Assembly: GCF_963576675.1 (NCBI RefSeq)
Contig: NC_088910.1
Span: 88,356,104-88,420,103, forward strand
Source: Euphorbia lathyris
Taxonomy: Eukaryota; Streptophyta; Magnoliopsida; Malpighiales; Euphorbiaceae
Direction of reading: 5' to 3'
DNA: 64,000 bases
In this document: positions 11,743 to 23,064 of the stretch, in pieces
How the letters are laid out: each line of letters starts with the position of its first letter
How positions within the stretch are numbered: position 1 is the first letter of the stretch
Program-made: the position numbers and the translations under genes
Notes under the pieces: model-generated
What the model was told of the DNA's origin: nothing
Seen by the model: only the letters and a program-made list of their open reading frames with translations
Database searches by the model: none

Positions 11743-13176
11743 ATGGATGAGCCCTTCGGTCACGCGGCTCTTTTTTCCTTTGCTGCCCCTCGCAAAACGA
11801 CACCAAAACCTGACAGCACAGCCTCTTATGTGAATGCTTTGAAATCCGACTTGAATTCTACAGAAACTGTTCACCCTTATGTACCCGTTATTCAAGACCT
11901 TGACGAGTTTAAAGCAATCAAAATCTCACAGCAGCTTTATGATAATCGTGTGGAAGCATGTAAACATTCGGTTATCGGCAGAATAACCTTGGCTAAAGGT
12001 GATTTACCCTGAAAACATCCTGACCTTAAACTGAAACTTAATACTATATGGGGATTGAATATGAAGTGGAAATTGATTTCTCTGGGAAAAGGGTTCTTCC
12101 ATATTATTCTCAATACTGCAGATGATTTGAATATTGTTTGGAGCAAAGGTGCTTTGGCTTTGAAGCCGGGAATTCTACGCCTCTCTCTGTGGCAACCAGG
12201 ATTCAATCCTGTAAATCATAGATCAACGAGCGCGCAAATCTGGGTTCGGCTTTACAATCTCCCATGGGAATTCTGGGATAAACAAATTATCACTGACATT
12301 GCAAGAGTAATTGGAGTGCCGCTTAGTTTTGACAAGAACACAATCAACGGGGAGTTCGTTCACTTTGCAAGGATCTTGATTGATATAGATCTTTCCAAGC
12401 CATTACAGAAGGAGATTAGAGTTGACACTGATAATCTAATGGTTTGGACACAAGTATTTTATGAAAACTTGTCGGGTTTTTGTTCGGAATGCAGTTCTGT
12501 GGGACATGTGATAGCCAATTGCAGAAGAGTGCAGGACAAAGGGAAGCCGGATAGCAAAGCCCCTCTTGATAAAGGCAAAGCAATAGCACGATAGGAAACA
12601 AGGAAGGAGCCTCCTAGACGCCAATTTTGGCAACGTATAGATGGTGCCGAGGGTTCCAAAAATCCTACCTTGGATCATACGGAACCGCAAGCCTTGAAGG
12701 CGCAGCCGATGCCGCCACTCTCTCTTGCGATGGAGGGTGAACTCTCTTCTCCTCCAGTCGACCCAAACAAACCTCCTAGAGTTGACCCTATTCAGAAGCA
12801 GACAATTGATAATGACTCCTCGGATTGCGATGAGACGGAATCGGTGTATCACGGAGTAATGGATACTGCTATAGCTAATGATGGGCAGATGGTTATTTTT
12901 GAGCCTCCGAAAGCCATTGAGCATCCAATGCCTTTACAATCAATTCATAGCACTGATGAAGCTCCTCTTCAGGAGGTGACTGCGACTGCAAAATCTAACT
13001 GGGTAGATGAATGCGATTTTGAAGAGGAGTCAACCAAACCTGATAAAGATGATAATGATTGGACCCCAGTTACTTCGAAAAAGAAGAAGCGCAACAAGAA
13101 TAGGAATCAGCAGCAGCAGTTGGTTCCTCTGCGGACTTCAGGTAGAACTACCCAGTCACCTCTCCGTCTCCGATGA
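11743..13176 (+). pseudogene. LINE ORF1 of family B, two in-frame stops
   Basis: One frame runs from ATG 11743 to TGA 13174-13176, broken by TGA at 12010-12012 and TAG at 12592-12594. Both are single-base changes, from Trp and Gln codons judging by context. The middle part is DUF4283-like (around LNTADDLNIVWSKGALALKP) and is followed by a CX2CX4HX4C knuckle, seen as CSECSSVGHVIANC at about 12482-12523. The tail is acidic, then basic (SKKKKRNKNRN). The product would be the RNA-binding partner of ORF2. Confidence 0.8.
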
Positions 13177-16100
13177 TTGCAGGGGAATTGCTAATGCCTC
13201 CACTCAGCGACAGCTGCGTAACATCTGTTTTGCTCACAAACCTGATGTTCTGTGTCTTGCGGAGCCAATGGTTAGTTTCAGTTCTCTTCCTCCTACCTTA
13301 TGGATGAATTTGAATATGGATTTAGTTTTTATAAATCCACATAATTCTTTGTGGATATTTGTCACATGCGATACTCCCGTTTCTTTAATTGCTAGACATG
13401 GACAACATATTACTTTTAAAGTTACGGTTGACGATATGGAAGTTTCTCTCTCTATTGTTTATGCTACTAACTGCCATGTTGCTCGACGTGATCTTTGGGA
13501 TAGTTTGATTTCAGTTGCTCAAGTTTGTTCTGGCCCTTGGGCAATGATTGGTGACTTCAATGTGGTGCGTGGTTCCCATGAGAAATTAGGGCTTCCCCCT
13601 AACCGTTTTGCTTGTGACGATTTTAATAATTGCATTGCTCAGTGTGATATGTCTGATATTGTTACTAGAGGTGCGTTTTATACTTGGTCTAATGGTAGAA
13701 GAGGTGACCAACGTGTTGAATGTAAGCTTGACAGGGCGGTTGGGAACTTTAATTTTTCAATGTTTGGACCTCTGTGCACTGTGTTGCTCTACCTAGACAC
13801 TGTTCCGATCACACACCATTGCTTCTGGATTGTGCGGTCAACACTAATATTATCCCTCGGTTTCGGTTTCTTCAAATGTGGGTCACTGACCCGTCTTTGC
13901 GGGATAATATTGTTTCTAGTTGGACCGAACCCACCTCTCCTTTGCATCCCATGCAGCATTTGAGCTATAAGCTTCGACGACTTAGACCGATTATTTGGGA
14001 TTGGAACAAAAACAGCTTTGGCCATTTGTGCATCAAAATTGATTCTACTGCTAGGGCTCTCTCCGAGGTTTAGGAACGAATAGCCAGAGAAGGTTTTTCT
14101 GATTCACTTCATCAGCAGGAGCTGCAGGCTCATGCTAACTATGAAGCGTCCCTTTTACAACAGGAAATTTTCTACAAGGAGCAAAGTAGAACCAAATGGC
14201 TTAAGGAAGGAGACCGTAACACAAATTTTTTTCATCTGAAAGTGGTTAGGCGCAAATCCAAGATGGGGATTCGTCATCTGAGAATCAACGATGAGCTTTG
14301 TTATGATAGTAGTATAATCGAACAACATATCCTGGGGTACTATTCGGAACTGTTTACTGCCCCTGATATGGGGAATCAGGATTTTACTATTGTCAGGGAC
14401 ATTATACCTAATTTGGTGTCTGCTGCTGATAATGATATGCTTACAGCTATTCCTAACCCTGAGGAAGTTAAGACTATTGTTTTTCAAATGGATGATCAGA
14501 GTGCCCCTAGTCCTGATGGTTTCACTGGGGCTTTCTTTAAAACTTATTGGGATATTGTCGGTGCCGATGTTTCCGCTGCAGTTCATAGTTTTTTCTATAC
14601 TGGTTGGATGTCTATGGGTTGGAATTCTAATCTCATGGTACTTTTACCTAAGGTGTCTGATGCAATTACAATTGACCAGTTCCGCCCCATTGTCCTGAGC
14701 AATTTCTGCTTTAAAATTGTGACTAAAATCCTGGCTGCTAGACTTGCTATCATTGCTGAATCTATTGTTTCTCCTCAACAATTCGGGTTTATTAGAGGTC
14801 GTTCTATTTCTGATTGCATCTCTGGAGTCTCTGAAGGGGTTAACCTTTTAAATAAATCCACGTTTGGGGGCAATATGGCTGTTAAGGTGGACATCAGGAA
14901 AGCGTTTGATACTATGGATTGGGATTTCTTGAGGGAGGTTCTGGGTTCTTATGGCTTCAGTGATAAATTCAGAAATTGGGTGCAGAGCATTTTTAATTCC
15001 TCTAGAACCTCTATCCTAATTAATGGGGCTGCCAAGGGTTATTTCTCCTACACTCGTGGTGTTCGATAGGGGGACCCTCTTTCTCCTTTGCTTTTCTGCA
15101 TCGCAGAAGACTTTCTAAGTAGGCTTATCACGCAGAGAGTGGATATTGGGACAATTCAGCCGTGTATGTATTCCAGGAATATAAGTTTTCCTAGCCACCT
15201 TTTATATGCAGATGATGTCATTTTGTTCCTGAGGGCCACTAAACGCAATGTTAGAGCAATGACAGATATTTTTCATATCTATTCTACTCTTTCCGGTCAG
15301 AACATTAATTTGAATAAGTCCACTTTCTTTGTGGGGAACACTCTCTCTTCCTCTCGGGCTCTTGAGCTCCGGAATCTGATGGGTATGTCTCAAGGAAGCT
15401 TTCTGTTCAATTATTTGGGGGTCCCTCTCTTTCTAGGTGCACCTAAAAAGTGTTGGTTACAATCTACTGCAGACAAAGTTATTTCTCGTTTTGGGAATTG
15501 GAAAGGTAAATCTCTCTCCATGGGTGGCAGGCTTGTCCTTATTAATTCGGTAATTAGCAGCTCCTTGCTTCATTCATTTGCTGTTTATCGTTGGCCCCGT
15601 TCTCTTCTTAAGAGAATTAATCAGGCTATGCGAAATTTCTTGTGGTCTGGGGATATTCATTCTAAAAAGCTAATCTCGGTTACTTGGAGTACGGTTTGCA
15701 CTCCTCGGTCTGCCGACGGTTTAAATGTCCCCAATATTACCGACGTCAATACGGCTATGCTCCATAAATTATCTTGGCGGGTTCTTCATGAGGACAACTT
15801 GATTCCTAAACTGTTAAGGGGTCGGCTTCTTACTGGAACCATTGGGGTCTCTCTTCGTTTCAGTCTCATTGCTGTACGGAATAATATTTTTTGGACCATC
15901 GGTGTCAATTCAAGACTTTGTTTCTAGACTGATAATTGGATTGTCCCTAATATTGCTACTCAATTGCAAATTCCTCTCTCTGCGCAAAAGGCTTTGAAGG
16001 ACAAGGTCTCAGATTTTATTGCTGATGGCACTTGGAGACCTAACCTGCCGGTCAGCGCCAATATTGCTCTCTCTGTTAACCAGGTCCGACTTGGTAGTCA

Positions 16101-17148
16101 GGAAGACGATGTCTGCGCTTGGAAACTCAGCTCAAATAGGGTTTCTACGGTGAAATCTGCTATGTCTATCATCCGTCCTGCCCGTTCAGTTGATTGGGCG
16201 CGTTTCCTTTGGAAAGAATTTTTGCCACCTTCAAGATCTATTGCTTCGTGTTGCCCTCTATGCGAAAGGAGTGAGGAGTCTATCGCTCATATTTTTCTTC
16301 ATTGTCCGTTTTCTTCACAGGTTTGGCTGAGTATCGGAGATGCTTTTGGGACCTCTGTTAATTGCACCTCGACTATTAAAACTTTAATTATTTCGGCGAA
16401 CCTAGCAAATTTCAGCAGTCAAATTTTTCAATTATGGAATTCGGCCATTGTTAACGGTTTCTGGACTCTATGGAAGGTTAGAAATGACATCGTCTTTAAT
16501 GATGTTAAACCTTCTATTATTTCCACACTGAAGACTATTTGGAAGTGTGTGAAGGAGGCTAGCATCGGGATGAAGGGATATATGCACAATACCGTTCTTG
16601 ATAAGAAAATCCTGGACAATTTCGGTGTCAAGGGAATTGCTCGGCCGGTTCTTACTATTTTCTCTCTGAAATGGCTGCCCCCTCCTCAGCGGTGGATTAA
16701 AGTTAACACCGACGGGGCAGCAGGCTTGATGGGAGCAGGCGCTGGCGGAATTTTTCGAACTTGCCGTGGTTTTCCTTTAACTTGTTTTGCGCATCCTTTG
16801 GGACAACAATAAGCTTTCATGGCAGAGCTGAAAGCGATGACCATTTCTATCCTCAAAGCAGCTGAGCGGAATTGGTTTCCTTTGTGCATTGAGAGTGACT
16901 CAATCTATGCGGTTAAGTTACTGAAATCGAGATCGAGAAATGTTCATTGGAGCCTTCTTTCGGATTGGTTGATTTGTCTTGACATTATTCGTACTCGTGC
17001 AGTTCGAATTTCTCATGTGTTTAGGGAGGGGAATGCAGTTGCAGATTGTCTCTCCAAGTTTGCTGTCACAGCTACCGCTGACTGTTGGTGGAACTCTTTT
17101 CCTTACTTTTGCTCTAATACTGTGTTTAGAGATGCAAATAGGACATAA
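13160..17148 (+). pseudogene. LINE ORF2 of family B (endonuclease, RT, zf-RVT, RNase H), broken
   Basis: The endonuclease starts near CRGIANASTQRQLRNI, overlapping the end of ORF1, and has MIGDFNV and a split SDHTPL motif. A frameshift lies at about 13770-13800. After it one frame continues to TAA 17146-17148 with stops at 14071 (TAG), 15067 (TAG), 15925 (TAG) and 16810 (TAA). The reverse transcriptase shows KVDIRKAFDT and LLYADDVILF (intact YADD). The zf-RVT region has CPLCERSEESIAHIFLHC, and RNase H starts at KVNTDGAAG. Most stops look like CAG-to-TAG changes, consistent with C-to-T decay of a methylated transposon. Confidence 0.85.
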
Positions 17149-17531
17149 TATTTTCGCTTTGTTAAGTAGGCATTTGCTTACATTGTACTGTACTTTTCTT
17201 TTCTTTTTCTCTTTAATAAAGCTTTTTTGGTTTCTTGGTTGGGGTTTGGTTGCTTGGTTAATGTCAACCTAGTTGGGATTAACCTTCTTCCTTCCCTCCT
17301 TGAAACTCAGTTTCACTAAAAAAAAAAAATCAACTTTTTTACAACATGAATTTTCAAAAGCAATTAATCTTCTAGCTGCTCGAAACTCACAGCAACAACC
17401 AATTCTCAAACAATCAGTAGAGAATTGATCAAATGTTCATTTGTTACCATTTTTCGGTTCAATACTAAATATGAGATAGAAAGTGTTTGGTAAAATTTCG
17501 AAACACCTGCTTTTTTACATAAAAAAAACAA

Positions 17532-18090
17532 GGGTAATTAATTTATTAGTCCCTATATTTTAACAAAACACACTGTTTAGTCCCTGTATTTTCAAAAACA
17601 CATGATACAGTCCCTAACTTTTTTCCTAATGAACTGTTTAGTCCCTAACGTTTTTCTCAGTGAACTGTTTAGTCCCTACCGTTAGACTCTCATGAAGATT
17701 TTGTTAGTCAATTTGGATTTGCGTTCTTCTTTTTTTTATTTTCCTTTCCGTTACACTCTAATGCATCTGAAATCAACTTTGAGTATTCTTCTTCTTGATG
17801 TTCTTCTTAATCGTTCAAATTCGTAAGCATTGGATCTGTTCTTTTTCTTGTTCTCCATACAAATAGCTTCTTTTTCTAAATTGGATTTTCTCTTATGAAG
17901 TTTGAAGGTAAATAGTAAAGGGTAATTTAGTCATTTCCGAAGTCATAAACAGTAAAAAATCTAAGAAACAGACGGAAGGACTAAACAGTTCACTGAAAAA
18001 AAGGTTAGGGACCTTACCATGTGTTTTTCAAAATATAGGGACTAAACAGTGTGTTTTGTCAAAATATAGGGACTAATAAATTAATTACCC
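17532..18090. mobile_element. Mutator-type MITE, 559 bp, 9-bp target duplication
   Basis: The termini are GGGTAATTAATTTATTAGTC and its inverse at the right end. The inverted repeats extend inward through repeated TTTAGTCCCT blocks for over 100 bp. The flanks are AAAAAACAA at 17523-17531 and 18091-18099, a perfect 9-bp duplication as made by Mutator transposases. There is no coding capacity. The right flanking copy is also the left flanking copy of the next element. Confidence 0.85.
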
Positions 18091-18099
18091 AAAAAACAA

Positions 18100-19522
18100 G
18101 TGAAAAGTACAAAAATAAACATTGTGTTACATCCATTTTTGAACAACACCCATGTGGTTTAAAAGTTTGCAAAGTGGTGCCATGTATCTCATTCCGTTAG
18201 CAAACACATACCAAATTGACTAACGGTGTTAAAAGTCAAAGGGCAAAGAGTTAATTTGGTCCTTATATTTATTTATTTTTATAAATTGACCCCTTTATTA
18301 TCTAATTATCACAAACAAACCCTAAAATAAAAAATAAAAATCAAATATACCATCTTCTCCAACTCTCTTTAATTTCTTAATTTTTTTTCTTCTTTCTCTC
18401 TCATCTCTCTTAATTTCTCTCTCTAAAATAAAGCTATCCCCATCAACACTTTCAAAATTTCTATATATATATACATTTATTAATCTCCCCTTCAAACACT
18501 TACATACATTTGGTCCATAATTAAATAAAACTCTCTCTGAAATTTAAACTAAGAGAGAACCAGACCAATTTCGGAAGACCATACAAGCAAGAGGGAATCA
18601 GACCAGTAAATAAGTTATCAGATAAGTCAAATCTAACTACACTTGAAAGATTACATGCTTCGATAGGAATGCTTCTGTGATAAGTTTAACCAATTGAGTT
18701 TCGTGAGATTAAAAATGGAAGATGGCAACATACCACTGAAATTGCTGCTTTCAAAAGATATATGGAGTAGATTCCTGAGATTCCCGAAAACATTTGATAT
18801 CTCCCCTGTCCAATTGTTATTCGAAAGATCTAGCCTGATTAGCTGTTCGAGGTTACCAAAAGACACAGAAATTGAACCAGTGAAACCGCAGTTATCAAGG
18901 TCCAACACCACCAGGGACGTGAGATTACCAATTGAATTCGGTAATTCTCCGGCGAAACCGGTGCTGCTGAGACTCAAAAGTTGTAGAGGAACACTCCAGT
19001 TTGACTTTGGTAAATGGCCTTGTAAATCAGTGTTAAGAATTAGATTCAGATACAGAAGATTCGGAGACCAGAGAACTGTTTCAGGAAATTCACCATAATT
19101 ATGGACTAAATGTATGCAAGTGTTTGAAGGGGAGATTAATAAATGTATATATATATATAGAAATTTTGAAAGTGTTGATGGGGATAGTTTTATTTTAGAG
19201 AGAGAAATTAAAAGAGATAAGAGAGAAAGAAGAAAAAAAATTAAGAAATTAAAGAGAGTTGGAGAAGATGGTATATTTGATTTTTATTTTTTATTTTAAG
19301 GTTTGTTTGTGATAATTAGATAATAAAGGGGTCAATTTATAAAAATAAATAAATATAAGGACCAAATTAACTCTTTTTCCTTTGACTTTTAACACCGTTA
19401 GTCAATTTGGTATGTGTTTGCTAACGGAATGAAGTACATGGCACCACTTTGTAAACTTTTAAACCACATGAGTATTGTTCGAAAATAGGTGTAACCACAA
19501 GGTTTATTTTTGTACTTTTCCC
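18100..19522. mobile_element. Pack-MULE carrying a receptor LRR gene fragment
   Basis: Long inverted repeats of about 425 bp (18100-18523 and 19096-19522) start GTGAAAAGTAC on the left and GGGAAAAGTAC on the right and match in detail, including the CTCTCT-rich inner part. The flanks are AAAAAACAA at 18091-18099 and 19523-19531. The 570-bp centre encodes a leucine-rich-repeat segment on the minus strand. A Mutator-like element that has picked up a piece of a host gene is a Pack-MULE. It carries no transposase. Confidence 0.88.
18651..19100 (-). pseudogene. Captured LRR receptor-like protein fragment
   Basis: The minus strand reads as a run of plant-type leucine-rich repeats. Examples are GELPNSIGNLTSLVVLDLDN, GSISVSFGNLEQLIRLDLSN and GMLPSSIFNLTKLNWLNLS; upstream in the same frame are GEFPETVLWSPNLLYLNL and GHLPKS. 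These fit the extracellular repeats of Cf-9/RLP-type or LRR-RLK receptors. There is no signal peptide, membrane segment or kinase, and the frame stays open across almost the whole centre of the element, ending at 18651. The parent gene is not in the window. An antisense or inverted-repeat transcript could in principle affect it, but that is speculation. Confidence 0.75.
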
Positions 19523-19756
19523 AAAAAACAACAACTAATATCTAATGACTATCAGCAGTAACAAACAACAAGCAGCAAATATGAACAACTGAAACAAACG
19601 GACCCGATTCGTCCATTGAGTTTTTTTCCCCTAAATTAACTGACGAGAAAAGCATATATATAATTCTACTTGTAATGATCGCGATGGTGAAGGAAAGAAT
19701 TTAACATGATTATGCATCTTATTTTTTTAATCATCTGATAATTGTCATTTAAGTTA

Positions 19757-21397
19757 GGGAAAATTACAAAACTAGGTCAAATGGGAGACCCATTTACATA
19801 TTTAACTCATTTACTCAACCTACTACATATCTAGACTGTTTTTGTGTGACTTTCCCATAATACCCGTAACCTTCCCAGTTCCCACAACGCGAACGGCCGC
19901 TCCCCCCCTTTTCCTTGGTTACGTAAAAAGTTGGCTCCTCCATTAATGATTTCAAGACTTTTGATCTTCCTATCTTCCTTTAAATTGCACGAAATCTGCA
20001 CCATTTCGCCAAATCACAATGAATTTCTCTTTTTCCTCTCTTCATCTCTTGATTCTGCAACTTCCTAATCCTAGAAAACGAAGCCATGGTTCTTCATCTT
20101 CCTGATCCTGCTCGTTACTTGGTTTCTTTCTTCTTGTTACCATCAAAGAAATGGTTATTCTAGGTTATTTCAATCGTTTTTCCCGGTTTATCATATTGTT
20201 ATTGTCGCTTTTAAGGGTGAAAGGCACGAAAAATGTAAGTATCTACTGTTTTAACTGCGTTTTTTCATGAATACACTTCGCGTAGTTGATGATTTCGCGA
20301 AGATCTGCGAAGAGAAAGAGCTTGAAACGTGACGATCTACTTCGTGAATCGATTAGTTCGCGAAGTCTGCTAGTAGAAAGTTCATGATTTCCCTCGCAGA
20401 CTTCGCGAAAGCATCTATATGCGACGTAGATCGTCACGTTTCAGACCTCGCATACCTCGCAAAAACATCGATTAGTGAAGTAAAATCACCTCTTTCCCTG
20501 CACATTTACATTCGCATGCTTCGCTAATCCTCATTTCCCGAAGCCAAAATCGTCTTTTTCCCTGCCTAACACGATTAATTTTTTCTGAAGGTGGTTGATT
20601 ACATAACATCCATTTCTAGAAGGCGGCGTCCTCGGATGCAGAGGAGATAACTTTCCTTCCTGTACAAGGAGAAATTTCCCTCAAGATTGGCACATTCACT
20701 CCTAAAATGGTTGGTTAGGAGAGATTGTGCCAATCTTGGTGTGCACCATGGGACACGTCCATCCCAAAAGGTCCGGACTTCCATTTCTCATCCCAAAAGA
20801 TCTGGACTTCCTGTAGAGAGAGAAATTACTCATCCGCTTCAAAATTGGTACCGGATTAATTAGTTCACTTTGAAGTGATTTGTTAGGAGTTTATTGTGGC
20901 AATCTTGTTGTAAATTTTGATAATATTATGATTTTAATGTTGTTATTGTGGCAATCTTGTTGTAAATTTTGATAATGTTATGATTTTAATGTTAGAATCC
21001 GTTGTTGTTTGACATTTTTTTTTTGTTATATATCACTTCGCGAATTAGCTTCAAAACACATTCAGGCTTCGCATATGCTAATTAAATTCATCAAGTAAAC
21101 CAAACATTAGCTTCGCAGGCTTCGCATATGCTAATGAAATTCATCAAGTAAACCAAACATTAGCTTCGCAGGCTTCACATATGCTAATTAAATTCATCAA
21201 GTAAACCCAAACATTAGTTTCGCAAGCTTCACATAATATCGAATCTGCGAAGTCAGACGGGAGGAGGCGAGACGCACGTAAATATTGAGGGTATTATGGG
21301 AAAGTCACACAAAATCAGTCTAGATATGTAGTAAGTTGAGTAAATGGGTTAAATATGTAAATAGACCTCCCATTTGACCCATTTTTATAATTAACCC
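19757..21397. mobile_element. Mutator-like non-autonomous element, 1641 bp, perfect 9-bp target duplication
   Basis: The inverted termini are GGGAAAATTACAAAACTAGG on the left and a match (GGGTTAATTATAAAAATGGG) on the right. Similarity continues for about 110 bp through ACATATCTAGACTG and CTTTCCCATAATACCC. The flanks are TTTAAGTTA at 19748-19756 and 21398-21406. The centre has no convincing gene. Instead it holds clusters of TTCGCGAA and TTCGC (20270-20460), a short tandem duplication at about 20890-20990, and three copies of a unit of about 60 bp containing GGCTTCGCATATGCTAAT at about 21070-21235. Confidence 0.85.
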
Positions 21398-21406
21398 TTT
21401 AAGTTA

Positions 21407-22025
21407 AGACCAGAATACATATAAAATTAAGCACTTTTACTAATACTCACGTATATGATCATTGTTATCACTCACCATAAATTGCATCTTGTGGATATTT
21501 GTTTAAGTCTTCTAATTAGCTTTTGCTTAGTTTTCCTTGTTTCGAATTTTCTTATAATCCATGTTTTCTTTGTCGGCTTAATACATGCTCCATTAACTTG
21601 TTGAAGAACCTTTAAAGTGTCTAAATATCTCTCTCAACTTGTATACAATGTAATCAATTTGTGACTCGGTTGTAGAAAAGTAAGTTAAATGTGAAATATA
21701 TATTACACGCGTCTTAGAATGTTATTACATAATTCACAGAATAAATTAAAATGGAAATTCTTACTTGCTCAATTATAAAACTTGTCTTCTTTAATATTAG
21801 AACGACATACTCCGACCTTACTTGTTTTTTTTAAGATGCGGATAATACATCTTCCGCACTTAACTTATATTTTTTTTGCAACCGAATGATCAATTGGTTA
21901 TATTTTACGCAAGTTTAGGAGGCTAACTAAACATTTTATGTATATTGAGGGCACCATCGGGATAATTTGAAAATTCAGGAGCCAATCAAGTTTTTTGGAC
22001 AAATTCAGAAAGCAAAAGATATATT
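21407..22025. other. Gene-free AT-rich spacer
   Basis: I see no ORF, RNA gene or clear element in this stretch of about 620 bp. It probably belongs to the old sequence that the surrounding elements inserted into. Confidence 0.4.
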
Positions 22026-22034
22026 AAACATTTT

Positions 22035-22289
22035 GAGGCTTCGTCCTGCCTTTGAGTATCTTAATTTCTCCCATATTTTTAGGGAGCAAAACCGCGTGGC
22101 GGATCGCTTAGCAGCTGCTGGGCATGGGAGAATGTTAGGTGTTTCTACCCTCTCTGTTCCTCCTTCTTTTCTTTTGCCTTCTCTCCTAGAGGATAGGATT
22201 GGGGTCAGCCTTCCTAGACTGATCCCGGTGTAGGTTTTTTGTTGGTTTTGTTTTTTTTTCCTTTCCTTTCTTACAAAAAAAAAAAAAAA
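22035..22289 (+). mobile_element. 5'-truncated LINE end, family A
   Basis: This is the last 250 bp of a family A LINE: the end of RNase H with FREQNRVADRLAAAGHGRML and stop at 22231-22233, the 3' tail CCTTTCCTTTCTTAC and a poly(A) run. AAACATTTT at 22026-22034 and 22290-22298 is a candidate short target duplication. Truncation at the 5' side is typical of aborted reverse transcription. Confidence 0.8.
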
Positions 22290-22298
22290 AAACATTTT

Positions 22299-23064
22299 TT
22301 TCCATTTTTCATATTTTACCTTTTTCTTTTTGTTTTTGATGTTTTTACTAGTTCTCTTTCTCTAGTTTTTTCCTATTTTTACCGTTTTTTAGTTTTTCAT
22401 ATATTTACCATTTCTTCCATTGTTTCACATTTTTTAAATATTTTTTCATGTTTTTACTTTTTTTTTTCATTTTTCCCATGTTTTTATTGTTTTCGTGTTT
22501 TTACTTTTTTTTTTTTTCATTTTTTGCATTTTAACTGTTATTAATGTCTTGCATGTTTTTACCATTTTCACTTTTTTTTTTTTTTTACATTTTTACTGTT
22601 TTCCACATTTTCCTCGAATAATGTATATTAAATATTTATATAATTAATGCGAATAATTAAAGTTTTAAAATAAACTAGTTGTTTCATCTTATTTCATTCT
22701 ATCAACCAAAAAATAAGAATAATTATTTCCAAAGAATACACATTCTATTAATTGGCAATACATATATTTTATTCCATTCCATGAACCAAACGACACCATA
22801 GTGATTTAAGAAGTAACTAAAAGTTTGTTGGAGTTGAATTTCGTTACAAACTACTCAAGATTTAATTTAAGAGCCTAATATAATGAGTGTCTCTCCTCTT
22901 ACTGTTGGTAGATAAATAATAAATAAAGAGTAAGTATGAAAAATATTGCTAGAGAGTAAACTTGATAATGCTCTAAGAATCAATTGTCTCTTAATACTAT
23001 TTTTAGAATGAAGTAAATTTAGTTTGAACCTCAAAGCAAATATGGAAACAGCAGCATGAAATAA
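22299..23064. other. T-rich low-complexity tract and AT-rich spacer
   Basis: Positions 22299-22610 are T-rich with many variants of TTTTTACCATTTTTC, the mirror of an A-rich tract at 10930-11080. The rest is AT-rich with no gene. GAACCAAACGACACC at 22785-22799 resembles a DNA-transposon terminus. Confidence 0.45.

Larger units (their letters stand above)
11142..17326 (+). mobile_element. L1-type LINE, family B, full length, with target-site duplication
   Basis: A second L1-type LINE, clearly different in sequence from family A. The target duplication is AAATCAACTTTTTTTACA at 11124-11141 and the same with one T fewer at 17327-17343. It directly flanks a leader of about 600 bp (CT-rich, with CCGCCGGCC), ORF1, ORF2 and a poly(A) tail at about 17318-17329. 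Both boundaries are therefore well defined and the element is complete in length. Stops and a frameshift make it inactive. The near-perfect target duplication argues for a fairly recent insertion, while five or six coding breaks argue for some age. Confidence 0.9.
10389..22799. mobile_element. Possible old host element for the nested insertions (terminal inverted repeats only)
   Basis: The left end starts GGTGCCCTTTGGTT and the reverse complement of the right end starts GGTGTCGTTTGGTT. Both run into an AATAAAAT-type stretch, and about 230-570 bp further in both have A-rich sequence with GTGAAAATGGTAAAAA. Removing all recognised insertions between them leaves about 2 kb, a reasonable size for a non-autonomous DNA element. 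I found no convincing target duplication at the ends, so these may be two separate relics of one family. Confidence 0.3.

Noticed and set aside
20243..20784. Two minus-strand frames of about 60 codons inside the Mutator-like element
   Set aside because: They run through the TTCGC motif clusters and have no family resemblance; probably chance.
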